The notes under the pieces are model-generated. The model did not search any database. It was given only the letters and a program-made list of their open reading frames with translations, and was not told the origin of the DNA. 10,376 nt of DNA from assembly GCA_964548025.1 (NCBI GenBank), contig CAZJRI010000176.1, positions 1 through 10,376 of the forward strand. Reading direction: 5' to 3'. A program made the translations under genes and the position numbers. Shown piece after piece: positions 1-7,491 of the stretch. The stretch is from JAHRVQ01 sp964548025. GTDB lineage: Bacteria > Pseudomonadota > Gammaproteobacteria > Pseudomonadales > Azotimanducaceae. Position 1 is the first letter of the stretch. Each line of letters starts with the position of its first letter.

Positions 1-374
1 CCGAAACCAGATATGGAACAATAAACCTGGTCTGGTCTGGCTGCTTTGACAGATTGGTAGTCAAGGCTAAATTGCTTCATGACACCAGGGCGAAAATTCT
101 CAATAACCACATCGGCTTCTGCTATCAGGTCCCGGGCCAGTGCCTGACCCGATGTTTGCTTTAGATCAATAGCAATGCTTCTTTTACCCGCATTGAAATG
201 GGCGAATATGCGACTGGTACCGTCTGGGCCTCTGGTCTGATCGCCAACAACCGGCGTTTCAACCTTAATGACCTCTGCACCACAATCCGATAACAATCTC
301 GCACAGATGGGTCCTGCATAGACCGCTGAAAAATCGATTACTTTCAGTCCCGCTAGTGGTTTGCCGGTTACCAT
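1..374 (-). CDS. CaiB/BaiF-type CoA-transferase (family III), N-terminal part, cut by window edge
   Basis: The first 124 codons of a family III CoA-transferase are visible; the rest lies left of the window. These enzymes move CoA between an acyl-CoA and a free acid in the cytoplasm. Seen: ATG at 372-374 preceded by AGAGG at about -10; an N-terminus reading GLKVIDFSAVYAGPICARLL, then CGAEVIKVE and NAGKRSIAIDLK, and ADVVIENFRPGVM around residues 82-94. These are the usual N-terminal signatures of CaiB, BaiF and formyl-CoA transferase. The catalytic Asp of the family lies further along and cannot be checked. The gene follows the adaptor gene on the same strand after a 99-nt gap with no obvious terminator, so it may be the last member of that transcription unit, but nothing ties it functionally to efflux. 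The substrate cannot be told from this part. Confidence 0.9.
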   Translation of the reverse strand, partial: MVTGKPLAGLKVIDFSAVYAGPICARLLSDCGAEVIKVETPVVGDQTRGPDGTSRIFAHFNAGKRSIAIDLKQTSGQALARDLIAEADVVIENFRPGVMKQFSLDYQSVKAARPDQVYCSISGF

Positions 375-473
375 GGGCGTGCCTCTGGAGTCGAAACGTC
401 CAGATTACACTAATTCATGGTTCGTGACTTTTGGTTCCCGGCATTTAAGAGGCAAAGATCCGACGCTGACTAT

Positions 474-1781
474 TTAGTTTTCAGCGATGTCCTTCAGGTT
501 GCTCCCGGACGTGACTTTGAGTCCGGTTATGGCGTTTGAGAGTTGTGAGGTAACAATTGGTATCCCGGCGGTTAATTCCGGTGCGCGAATCAGAACATTG
601 AGATTCCCACGATCATCCTTCAGCTCGCCGAGTCTTTCAACAGTGACACCTTTAAGCCTGTCCTCTGCAACAACGAAAACACGTTCATGCCCGTACATCG
701 ATTGAACGGGTACCAGCAGCGAGTCGCTGATTTCAGGTAAGATGAGTACAAGACTGATCGCCCGGCCAAGCTCAAGATAGCTGTTACCTGCGACCGTGAA
801 TATGCCGTCAACGGAAGAACGACCTCGAACAACTTCCCCTGAGAGTCTGGCAAGTGTTGCATCCAGCACCTCATCACCCAGATTTATCCTGGCAGACAAT
901 GTCCTGCCGCTTTCTATTGCTTGCTTAATGGTGCTGAGATTACTTGCAGGAATCTGTGATCGAATTTCCATATGATTCGCATCGTACATTTCTACGATAA
1001 TATTTCCGGGGCCGACAAGTTCACCTGGGGACACTTTTACAGAAGTTACCCGACCTGAAAACGGCGCGACTATCCGCGTTCGTTCAAGATTGACCTCTGC
1101 TTCCTCAAGCATCGCCTCGGTCCTGCTGACTTGAGCCATGGCTCTTGCGAGTTGGTTGTCTGCATCCTTAACCAATCGTTCTTGTCGGCCCAGCGAGATC
1201 GCCTGCCGGTTGGTTTCACTAAGAACGGCATTGAGTGTCTCTTCTGAAATTGACAGTTGCTTTCTCAGTTGCTCGTGTCTGGCTGATTTCTTTTTTGCCA
1301 GAGAATAGAGGTTTCGTTCGTGCTCCAGGTTTTGACGATTTTCATCAACCGTGAGTTCTAGTGTTGCAAGATTAGCTCTGCTTTCGGCAAGATCCGCCTG
1401 CCTTCTCTGTACCATTAATGTTGTATCTGTTGGATCCAGTTGTATCAATAGATCGCCTTTATTTACCCAACTACCTTCAAGCGCAGGCACCGTTTCAACG
1501 TGAGATGTAATCGCAGGTGTTAGAGAAGATTGCCTTGGTGTCTCGACGCGACCGTAGAGACTGAGTTCAGGAGCAAATTTTCGGGGGAGTGCAGACATTG
1601 TGGTAACGGGCCAGGCAGTTTCAAGCACCTCTTTCTTGTCAGGTTGGGGCGCGAAAGTTATCACCAGGGCAAGAATGGCACCAGCGGTACCGACGACGCC
1701 AACAAGAATCTTGTTCTTTGCCGTTAGAAGGCTGCTTACGCGAGTCTTTATATTAGACATTGTATTGGACAGCATCGTCAT
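474..1781 (-). CDS. RND efflux periplasmic adaptor (HlyD/MFP family)
   Basis: This 435-residue protein is the membrane fusion subunit that links an inner-membrane RND permease to an outer-membrane channel. Seen: a short basic N-terminus and one hydrophobic segment at about residues 24-44 (inner-membrane anchor, no lipobox); the first half of a lipoyl-like domain around 92-116 (ALEGSWVNKGDLLIQLD); a long Glu/Arg/Leu-rich helical hairpin predicted from about 122 to 235; the second lipoyl half around 236-265 (RIVAPFSGRVTSVKVSPGE); then beta-barrel and membrane-proximal regions. Length is normal for the family. The chosen ATG (1779-1781) overlaps the end of the permease reading frame by 29 nt, which implies translational coupling; ATGs at 1773-1775 and 1758-1760 are possible alternatives. 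The gene is intact although the permease upstream is frameshifted. The exported substrate is unknown. Confidence 0.92.
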   Translation of the reverse strand: MTMLSNTMSNIKTRVSSLLTAKNKILVGVVGTAGAILALVITFAPQPDKKEVLETAWPVTTMSALPRKFAPELSLYGRVETPRQSSLTPAITSHVETVPALEGSWVNKGDLLIQLDPTDTTLMVQRRQADLAESRANLATLELTVDENRQNLEHERNLYSLAKKKSARHEQLRKQLSISEETLNAVLSETNRQAISLGRQERLVKDADNQLARAMAQVSRTEAMLEEAEVNLERTRIVAPFSGRVTSVKVSPGELVGPGNIIVEMYDANHMEIRSQIPASNLSTIKQAIESGRTLSARINLGDEVLDATLARLSGEVVRGRSSVDGIFTVAGNSYLELGRAISLVLILPEISDSLLVPVQSMYGHERVFVVAEDRLKGVTVERLGELKDDRGNLNVLIRAPELTAGIPIVTSQLSNAITGLKVTSGSNLKDIAEN

Positions 1782-2105
1782 AGCTCTTTTGCCCTTTCTT
1801 GTTAGTCCAATCAGTAATCGTGATTACGGAAGACAGCAGTGCAGGAATCACCAACAGCACCAGCACAGTGCCGTACACCATGCCGAAACAGATAGCGGCT
1901 GCAAGCGGTGTAAACATTGCTGCAATAGGAGCCTGCTCCAGCATCAGCGGGAAGAGACCGGCAACTGTTGTTACAGACGTCAGAATGACCGCTCTTAATC
2001 TCAGACACACAGCGTCTTCAATTGCCTGCTGTGGGGCGATACCTTCCTCGACGAGATGTTTGTATGCACTTACCAGAATGATTGAGTCGTTCACGATAAG
2101 CCTGT
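1753..2105 (-). pseudogene. RND permease, C-terminal fragment (end of TM10 to TM12)
   Basis: The piece takes up where the central fragment stops. It reads LIVNDSIILVSAYKHL, the conserved TM10/TM11 motif of RND permeases (usually G-I-V-V-N-D-S), then EGIAPQQAIEDAVCLRLRAV, TTVAGLFPLML, and two last hydrophobic segments, ending in a hydrophilic tail. An ORF in this frame opens further upstream, at 2241, but the residues before about 2105 are out of frame for the RND protein and should be ignored. The end of the fragment overlaps the adaptor start. Confidence 0.82.
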
Positions 2106-3311
2106 CAGTGTAAATAGCCCAAGCATTGACATGGGTCCGACTACCATGTCCATCACAAAATGACCGAGTAGTGCACCGGTTAGTCCAAGTGGAATGGCTG
2201 TCATGACTGCCAGTGGCCAGGTATAGGATGAAAAAATCCACGCAAGGACGATGTAAATCAGTGTCAATGCAATCAGGAATTGAGTAAGAAAATCTGAGCC
2301 TGTTTCTTGCTGGGCAAGGCTCATGTCATCGAGCCCTGACGTAATTCCATATTTTTTGAGAAGTTCCTCCTTGATGTTTTCGTCAAAATATTCAATGACC
2401 TCAAGGCCTGATATTAGATCCAGGTCTACATCACCGCTGATTTTGATGGTCTTCTCAGCATTGTGATGACGGATGATGTCGATACCTCTTTTACCTTCCC
2501 AGGTCGCGATATTGCGTAAGGGCAGCATCTGTCCATTGGGCGTCTTGATCGGGAATTGACCCAGCAATGCGAGATCGGTTCGTTCATGTTCCGGCAACAA
2601 GAGACGGACTTCGATTTCGTTCTGTTCCTGCTGGAATATTTGAATTCGTTTCCCGTCGTAAGCTGCCCTTAGTTGCCTGCCGACGCTGGCAGTGGTTAGT
2701 CCAAGCGATCGTCCTTCCGTTGTTAGCTTGAATATCCACTGGTCCTTGCCGTAAGGCAGATCATCGTAGATATTCGATACACCTTTCAGGGTTGAGAGTT
2801 CAGCCATCAGTTCTTCACCAGCCTGTTTGAGTACCTCGGCTTCAGCGCCTTTCAACAGAATTGCGAAATCTCCCCAGTATTCTGCTGATTTCTTTATCGT
2901 CAGAGAATCAACAATATGTGATCGCTCTACCATCGCGAGCCACTCGATGGCAAAGTCGTCGGCAGAGATGGCTCTTTGTTCGGGAGAGACCAGTTCGAGA
3001 ACCATGCTTGCGTATTGCGCGCCGGTTTTTCTTTCGTTGTTGATATTCGCATAGTTGTTGACAGTAACGTGGTTGACGAGATTATTGCCACCAAGTTTTT
3101 TGTCTGCCAGATCAAGTGTGCCTTCGAGATATGCCAGGAATTCTCGCTTGTCCTTTTCGGATGTTCCTCCTACAAATCTGACATCTGCATTGATTTGATC
3201 GAAATTAAGATTCAGGTTGAACTCTGTTTTGATCCAGCCTGTTGTCCAGAGTGCAACGGTCAGCATAAATAGTGAGAACGCGCTTCCAATGACAACCCGA
3301 CGATTCTGCAT
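2091..3311 (-). pseudogene. RND permease, central fragment (TM7 to TM10)
   Basis: The ATG at 3309-3311 is only an internal methionine: the same frame is open upstream to about 3410 and encodes the linker that joins the N-terminal piece. Content in order: TM7 at about residues 7-26 of the ATG-started piece, the second periplasmic porter region (about 30-340, containing the repeated-type segment KLTTEGRSLGLTTASVGRQL), TM8 at about 345-365, TM9 (PLAVMTAIPLGLTGALLGHF), and the start of TM10 (MSMLGLFTLTG). The frame ends at TGA (2091-2093) in the middle of a transmembrane helix, so this piece cannot be a functional protein by itself. Confidence 0.85.
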
Positions 3312-3400
3312 AGCCAGCCTTACGACAGGGCGAAAATTGTTCTCGCGAAAGCTCTCAAAACCTCTGGAGAATCGCTTTCTGAAATCGGTCGGTTCCTTGT

Positions 3401-4855
3401 TCAGGCTTTCTCAAAAGCGGATCGCAAATGCCCTGGCAGGACAAGGAAGCATTCGACCAGGGAGGCCGCAATCACGCACATCATCATGAGTGGAATCTCC
3501 ACAATTGGTGTGCCTGGACTGTTCAGTAGAGGCGTAAAAGCGCATAGCGTGGTGAGCGATGAAGCAACGACAGGGGCAAACATTCGATTAGCGCCAATTC
3601 TTGCTGCTTCGCCTGGTGATTTTCCATTTTGGAACTGGGTGAGTGATTCTTCGCCGACGACGATCGCGTCATCGACGACGATGCCGAGTGCCATCACTAT
3701 GCCAATGAGGCTGATTGCATTGAGAGAACCACCGAGATAGTAAAAGCCAAGCAGCGCAGCCAGAAATGTGACCGGCATGCCGACCATGACCCAAAAAGCC
3801 ACTCGGAATTGAAGGAATACGAGTAAAGCGATGATGACCAATACCAGGCCGGTCACACCGTTTTCTATTATCAGGTTTATTTCATCCCTGATAAAAATCC
3901 ATGCCTCTGCGAATTTTGACACCGTGACTCCTGGTGGCAAGCTGTCTTGTTTTTGTTCTACCCACCTGTTTAGTATCCTGGCAGATTCGAGCGCATCAGT
4001 TTCGATACCGCGCAACACCATCATCTGTACAGCGGGTTCACCGCCAACGGTTAAATAGGGCTGATCAACCAGTGGCCGTTTTTCTATTGAGGCGATTTCA
4101 CCAAGGTGCATCAGATTGTCACCGTTGGTGGTAAACAGGGGCAGATTGTTAAATTCCACCGCATCGCGCCTTTGATCAAGGCTGCGTATCTGGCGGGACA
4201 TCTGTCCTCTGCCAATCGTACCGCCGGGTGAATCCTGGCTGAGTTGGGATAGTTCACTACCCAATTCGTTAAAGGACATTCCGAGTTCGAAGAGGGTTTG
4301 TGAGGGAATCTGAATTGCAATCTCCTGCTTCGGCAGAGACGTGAATTCAACGATATCCGCCCCCTGAGCAATGAGTTCTGATTCGAACTGTCTCGCTACA
4401 GGAATCAGTTCCTCCAGACTGCCTTTACCCCTGATTAGCACTGCTGAGACCAGTTCCTTTCTTTCATTGGCACTGATCATCGGAGGTTCTATTTCAACAG
4501 GAAAACTGCGGATCTGACTGATGCGCTGCTTCACTTCATCGATTGCTTTTTGCATGTCAGAACCGCGTTCCATCTCTACGTTGACGTAGGCATTCATATC
4601 CCGCGTTGTTGAACGCACGGTTTTGACATTTTGCAGGGTTCGGAGCTGTTGCTCGAGGGGATTGGTAATGAGTTTTTCGACATCCTCAGCACTGGCACCT
4701 CGCCAGGTGATATTGATGCTGATGAAGTTTTGTTCCTGAACTGGGTTCAGGCTGACATTGAGGCTGATTATCGCCCAGACGCCACACAAAACCATGACCA
4801 TCATGGTCAGGGTCGCTGCGAGTTTATGATCAGCGAACAGATTTATCAGATTCAT
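3401..4855 (-). pseudogene. RND permease, N-terminal fragment (TM1 to TM6)
   Basis: This 484-codon piece holds the first half of the transporter. TM1 is at about residues 11-32, followed by the first periplasmic porter region (WRGASAEDVEKLITNPLEQQL at 51-71 is the standard opening). TM2 to TM4 run from about 330 to 400. TM4 contains GIVVDDAIVVGE, with adjacent aspartates D395 and D396 matching the proton-relay pair of RND pumps. TM5 and TM6 follow, ending in LVLPGHLRSAFEKA. The frame stops at TGA (3401-3403), whereas relatives continue into a basic linker. That linker is present in the -1 frame (LNKEPTDFRKRFSRGFESFR), directly after the stop. Reading TGA as selenocysteine here does not help, because the frame beyond it is not RND-like. 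Confidence 0.88.
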
Positions 4856-4994
4856 ACGTTTCTGCTTAAAATCACTCAGTCCCTTGATACATGATTCGTG
4901 CCAACATTAATGCACTGATTTATAAGGTTTTCTGTCTATCGGCTCTTCATGAAATGTGAGGAACACCAAACATAGGTTGAATTTACCAATTATC

Positions 4995-5015
4995 GTTATT
5001 GTCGATGGCAATAAC
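4995..5015. repeat. Perfect 7-bp inverted repeat, candidate operator
   Basis: GTTATTG and CAATAAC are separated by seven bases, a two-fold symmetric 21-bp site. It lies about 80 bp before the selenoprotein start and about 140 bp before the permease start, so a repressor or activator bound here could affect both. Operator function is inference from symmetry and position only; arms this short also occur by chance. Confidence 0.3.
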
Positions 5016-5046
5016 CAGCAACTGCTCGTACTATAACGAGATTCGA

Positions 5047-5068
5047 TTCAGGTTCAGTTCAGATTCAG
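5047..5068 (+). repeat. Four near-tandem TTCAG repeats in the leader of the selenoprotein operon
   Basis: TTCAG occurs at 5047-5051, 5053-5057, 5058-5062 and 5064-5068, with spacing of 6, 5 and 6 nt. The cluster ends 17 nt before the Shine-Dalgarno sequence, so it would sit in the 5' leader if transcription starts near 5043. It could be a protein-binding site or simple slippage; there is no evidence that separates these. Confidence 0.4.
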
Positions 5069-5084
5069 CCAAATTCACTGCTTT

Positions 5085-5090
5085 AGGAGG
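5085..5090 (+). promoter_or_regulatory. Strong ribosome binding site that fixes the selenoprotein start
   Basis: AGGAGG, continuing as AGGAGGTGAT, is near-perfectly complementary to the 3' end of 16S rRNA and lies 5 nt before the ATG at 5096-5098. A GTG at 5090-5092 gives a slightly longer ORF but overlaps the binding site itself and so cannot be the start. Confidence 0.8.
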
Positions 5091-5095
5091 TGATA

Positions 5096-5629
5096 ATGAT
5101 TAGCTACCATGATCCTCAGGCTGAGGTTGATGTTAAGAAGATTCCATATGATCTCGGCATCAAACTCAAGGGGAGTAACAAGAGTACTGTTGGTTTATTA
5201 GCCAATGGATTTCCTGATTCAGAAAATTTCCTCAGTTGCATCGCAGAAGTGCTGCAAAGTCAGGAACCCGGCATAAAGGTGGAACGATACAACAAAGGTA
5301 ATGCGTCGGTACCGGCTAACGATGAAATTCTTGGAGAGATCAGCGGAAGTTGTCAGGCGGTAATTACCGCCTACGGGCACTGAGGTAGCTGCACAACCGG
5401 CACCGTGCGTGACGGAATTTCAGTAGCCAAGCTTGGTATACCAGCAGTGGCACTAGTGACAGAAGACTTCTGGCCCCAGGGAGATTTTGTGGCTGAGTCT
5501 CTGGGTATGCCAGATATCCCGCGAATAAAACTTCCGCATCCTGTTGCAGGCAGTGGTACGGAAAATATGAAAAAGGTTGCAGCGGAGATTACGCCGAAGA
5601 TCCTCGAAGCACCGGAAGTCTCTGCATGA
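5096..5629 (+). CDS. UGSC-family selenoprotein; in-frame TGA at 5381-5383 read as selenocysteine
   Basis: Read through the TGA, this is a 177-residue protein with selenocysteine at residue 96 in the motif Gly-His-Sec-Gly-Ser-Cys (Sec96, Cys99). A stop at this TGA would leave a 95-residue stump, yet the same frame stays open to 5629 and continues TTGTVRDGISVAKLGIPAVA, coding-like throughout. Known: a selenoprotein family is named for exactly this U-G-S-C motif, with Cys-containing homologues; its function is undetermined. The C-terminal part resembles in outline the UGTC-containing segment of glycine/proline reductase selenoproteins (GrdB, PrdB); that comparison is from memory. A Sec-x-x-Cys pair points to thiol/selenol redox chemistry. 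The N-terminal half reads like an alpha/beta domain (STVGLLANGFPDSENFL near 31-47). There is no signal peptide, so it is probably cytoplasmic. The stop overlaps the next start as ATGA. A gene caller would split it into two ORFs, the second starting at the GTG at 5405. Confidence 0.9.
5397..5415 (+). promoter_or_regulatory. Candidate bacterial SECIS hairpin downstream of the selenocysteine TGA
   Basis: CCG (5397-5399) pairs with CGG (5413-5415) and CAC (5401-5403) with GTG (5409-5411), with one G-A mismatch between them and a five-base loop CGTGC (5404-5408). The loop begins 21 nt after the TGA and has G as its second base. In E. coli fdhF the SECIS loop starts about 19 nt after the TGA and also carries an early G, so size and spacing fit SelB recognition. 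The stem is short and this was judged by eye. An alternative pairing of GCAC (5391-5394) with GTGC (5405-5408) is possible. Confidence 0.6.
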
Positions 5630-6723
5630 CCCTGCTCGAAGCAGTTGATGAAGCCGCCGCACTTGAAGAACTCCATAGTCGAGGCTGCACCGACGGCCTG
5701 CCCGTTGTAATTCCTACAGCGCAAAGGGTTGCTCGGATGGTTCTGGCTTCAGGTATCGAGTCAGATATGGTGCTGGGCACCATGGGTCCGGCAGGCGGTG
5801 TTGCGACGATTGAGAAAGTCGCCGTTGCCGCTGTTATGGCTGGATGCCTGCCGGATTACATGCCGGTGGTTGTCGCGGCTGTTAAGGCGGTTATCGATCC
5901 CACCTTCGATCTCACAGAGATGCAGTCAACCACTCACTGTACCGCGCCATTGATTATCGTCAATGGTCCTGCACGACACAATTGCGGGCCCATCTCTTCG
6001 GGTTTTGGTGCACTTGGTCCCGGTAACAGGGCAAATGCCTCTATCGGACGTGCACTTCGTCTGGCAATGATTAATATTGGTGGGGCACATCCGGGTGAAT
6101 CTGATATGGCTCTGCTTGGACATCCAGGTAAATTTACCTATTGCCTGGCTGAGGACGAAGAGCATAGTCCGTTCACACCATTGCATGTTGGCAGAGGGTT
6201 TAACGAGGATGATAGTGTCGTTACCGTTGTCGGTGCAGAGGCACCTCACTCGGTCATCTTCATTGGTAATGCAGACGACCCCTCCAATCACGAACGTCTG
6301 CTGGAATTACTTGCGATTGGTCTTTGCAATCTGGCAACTAACAATGCGACGTTGGGGAACGGGTCTGCCACGGTCATCCTCAATCCTGATCATGCCCAGG
6401 TACTCATTGATGCAGGTTTAAACCGTGAAGACCTCGCCAAGGCACTATATGAGTATTGCCATCATTCAACTACCGAGATAGCTCGCCTGATACCAGGATT
6501 TGCAGGGTCACAGTCTGCAGACGAGAAACGATACTGCTTTGAATCCCCTGATCAGATTCTCATTCTGATGGCAGGTGGTAGTGGTCTGTATTCCATGGTG
6601 ATGCCTTCGTGGTGTGCTGGTGCAAATAAGAACTCTGCTGTGAGTAAACTCGTGGAGTCAGATCAGTTTTGTGAGGTCCCTGCGCTAGCTGAAATTGCAG
6701 ATCGATCACTGGCTGAAGTCTAA
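5626..6723 (+). CDS. Cysteine-rich conserved protein translationally coupled to the UGSC selenoprotein
   Basis: This is a 365-residue protein of unknown function. Its ATG (5626-5628) overlaps the TGA of the selenoprotein gene (ATGA), so the two are almost certainly made together and may form a complex or work in sequence. It has ten cysteines, at residues 21, 74, 105, 120, 173, 234, 278, 304, 330 and 349, a high number for a soluble protein. It has glycine-rich, probably conserved stretches: RGCTDGLPVVIPTAQRV (19-35), GTMGPAGGVATIEKVAVAAV (51-70), IIVNGPARHNCGPISSGF (110-127), ALGPGNRANASIGRALRL (129-146), LGHPGKFTYCLAEDEEHSPF (164-183). I recall homologues with these stretches next to UGSC proteins in other bacteria, all hypothetical. 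There is no signal peptide or clear membrane helix. The cysteines suggest a thiol-redox or metal-binding partner of Sec96; this is inference. Confidence 0.88.
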   Translation: MTLLEAVDEAAALEELHSRGCTDGLPVVIPTAQRVARMVLASGIESDMVLGTMGPAGGVATIEKVAVAAVMAGCLPDYMPVVVAAVKAVIDPTFDLTEMQSTTHCTAPLIIVNGPARHNCGPISSGFGALGPGNRANASIGRALRLAMINIGGAHPGESDMALLGHPGKFTYCLAEDEEHSPFTPLHVGRGFNEDDSVVTVVGAEAPHSVIFIGNADDPSNHERLLELLAIGLCNLATNNATLGNGSATVILNPDHAQVLIDAGLNREDLAKALYEYCHHSTTEIARLIPGFAGSQSADEKRYCFESPDQILILMAGGSGLYSMVMPSWCAGANKNSAVSKLVESDQFCEVPALAEIADRSLAEV

Positions 6724-6765
6724 CGGCCTGGTATTGTCTCGCCGATTGGACCAGAGGAGGGTGAT

Positions 6766-7128
6766 ATGACAGATGAGCTGATTAGGGGTGGATGTTTTTG
6801 CGGTGCTATAAGATATGAAATCTCTGGCGGCGACTATACGGTGGCAAATTGCCATTGCAGCATGTGCCGCAAAACCTCAGGCGCCCCTTTTGTCAGTTGG
6901 CTTGTGGTGCCCGGCACTGAATTCAGCTATAGCGAAGGTGCTCCGCAAAAACTGCAGTCATCAGATGAAGGTAGCCGGTATTTCTGCAGCGAATGTGGTA
7001 CGCCGGTGGTCTGTATTTCTACCCGGCATCCAGAAATCGTGGACGTAACCGTTGGCAGTCTCGATCAGCCAGCCGATTTTTCGCCCACGATGGATGTCTA
7101 CGAAGATAGTCGCCTACCCTGGGTATAA
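6766..7128 (+). CDS. GFA-family zinc protein (glutathione-dependent formaldehyde-activating-like, Mss4 fold)
   Basis: The 120-residue product shows the full cysteine pattern of the GFA/DUF636 family: GGCFCGAIRYE (C10, C12), NCHCSMCRK (C29, C31, C34) and FCSECGTPV (C74, C77), which bind two zinc ions in the founding member. It ends DSRLPWV, a normal C-terminus. GAGGAGG lies 5 nt before the ATG. It follows the 365-residue gene by 42 nt on the same strand with no terminator seen, so it is probably the third gene of the selenoprotein operon. Most family members are not formaldehyde enzymes, and their true substrates are unknown; here the shared theme may be thiol or C1/aldehyde chemistry, but this is speculation from context. 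Confidence 0.9.
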   Translation: MTDELIRGGCFCGAIRYEISGGDYTVANCHCSMCRKTSGAPFVSWLVVPGTEFSYSEGAPQKLQSSDEGSRYFCSECGTPVVCISTRHPEIVDVTVGSLDQPADFSPTMDVYEDSRLPWV

Positions 7129-7144
7129 TTGCAGGATTTAAGTA

Positions 7145-7456
7145 CTAGCCAAATGGCACGGTGAAGCCATTTGCCATCGACATCAGGGCTTTGGCTTCTA
7201 CGCCACCCTTGATTCGTTCCAGTTCCCCGCCATCGAGCCATACTCCGCTGCACTTTGGGCATCGGTCAATAACAATCATGTGGGCAATTTCCTTCTTCAT
7301 TGTTTCGCCATCAACAGGGCAGGGTCTAACGCTTTCTCCTTCAGCGTCAACCAGAAGGGCCATTTCCTGTTCACAGGGCTCACAGATCGGCTTATCCTCA
7401 TGCTTGTGCCTGGTCTTGATACCGCACCGATCGCAAGCTTCGCCAAATAATGCCAT
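7145..7456 (-). CDS. Small double zinc-ribbon protein (zf-TFIIB type)
   Basis: The 103-residue protein has an N-terminal four-cysteine cluster (C8, C11, C25, C28) and a second ribbon of the zf-TFIIB type (C46, then CPKC with C66 and C69, followed by SGVWLDGGELERI). In the second ribbon the expected second cysteine of the first knuckle is replaced in CPVDG (D49), a variant I have seen in this family. Its role is unknown; proteins of this kind are thought to bind zinc and possibly nucleic acid or protein partners. The ATG is preceded by AAGGAA at good spacing. The gene converges on the GFA gene, with only 16 nt between their stop codons. Confidence 0.82.
   Translation of the reverse strand: MALFGEACDRCGIKTRHKHEDKPICEPCEQEMALLVDAEGESVRPCPVDGETMKKEIAHMIVIDRCPKCSGVWLDGGELERIKGGVEAKALMSMANGFTVPFG
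7150..7173. repeat. Perfect 8-bp inverted repeat at the convergent gene ends
   Basis: CAAATGGC (7150-7157) and GCCATTTG (7166-7173) flank an 8-nt spacer inside the last codons of the zinc-ribbon gene, just past the GFA stop. The place is right for a bidirectional terminator, but no run of T follows on either strand, so it is not a typical intrinsic terminator. It may stabilise the 3' ends or be chance. Confidence 0.35.
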
Positions 7457-7491
7457 GGTAGTTCCTTTCTAGTTTTGTTGTTGTAGCGCGG

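Larger units (their letters stand above)
1753..4855 (-). pseudogene. RND efflux permease (AcrB/HAE1-like), broken by two frameshifts
   Basis: Three consecutive reading frames on the minus strand together form one inner-membrane proton-driven RND transporter. The span of 3103 nt plus two missing bases is 3105 nt, or 1034 residues and a stop, the usual size of such permeases. At both junctions the downstream frame is -1 relative to the upstream one, so one added base at each restores the frame. The order is permease, then adaptor, with the adaptor start overlapping the permease end. The start ATG (4853-4855) lacks a clear Shine-Dalgarno sequence. No classical X XXY YYZ slippery heptamer lies at either junction, so programmed frameshifting is unlikely; the gene is either a recent pseudogene or carries two assembly or sequencing errors. 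No outer-membrane channel gene is in the window. Confidence 0.85.
4856..5095. promoter_or_regulatory. Divergent intergenic region between efflux block and selenoprotein operon
   Basis: This 240-bp stretch carries no credible gene and must hold the promoters of both divergent units. Seen: a perfect inverted repeat, GTTATTG (4995-5001) with CAATAAC (5009-5015) and a 7-nt spacer; a second one, CTCGT (5025-5029) with ACGAG (5036-5040); and TATAAC at 5032-5037, five of six matches to a -10 box on the plus strand but with no good -35 at 16-18 bp. No convincing promoter for the minus-strand efflux genes was found by eye. The inverted repeats are the size of dimeric-regulator operators, but no regulator gene is in the window. 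Confidence 0.35.

Noticed and set aside
3401..3403. Selenocysteine readthrough at the TGA ending the RND N-terminal fragment
   Set aside because: The frame after this TGA is not RND-like and soon meets another stop; the RND sequence continues in the -1 frame.
3401..3415. Programmed -1 frameshift in the permease gene
   Set aside because: No slippery heptamer fits the reading frame, and a second shift of the same sense occurs in the middle of a transmembrane helix near 2100.
5090..5095. GTG start for the selenoprotein
   Set aside because: It overlaps the Shine-Dalgarno sequence; the ATG at 5096 has ideal spacing.
5381..5383. TGA as a genuine stop ending a 95-residue protein
   Set aside because: The same frame continues with Gly-Ser-Cys and coding-like sequence to a stop that overlaps the next start as ATGA; the motif matches the UGSC selenoprotein family.
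5405..5629. Separate small gene starting at GTG 5405
   Set aside because: No Shine-Dalgarno sequence precedes it, it lies in frame with the upstream ORF, and it is the C-terminal half of the selenoprotein.
5371..5783. Minus-strand ORFs opposite the selenoprotein and its partner
   Set aside because: They are antisense shadows with low-complexity Ser/Arg-rich translations.
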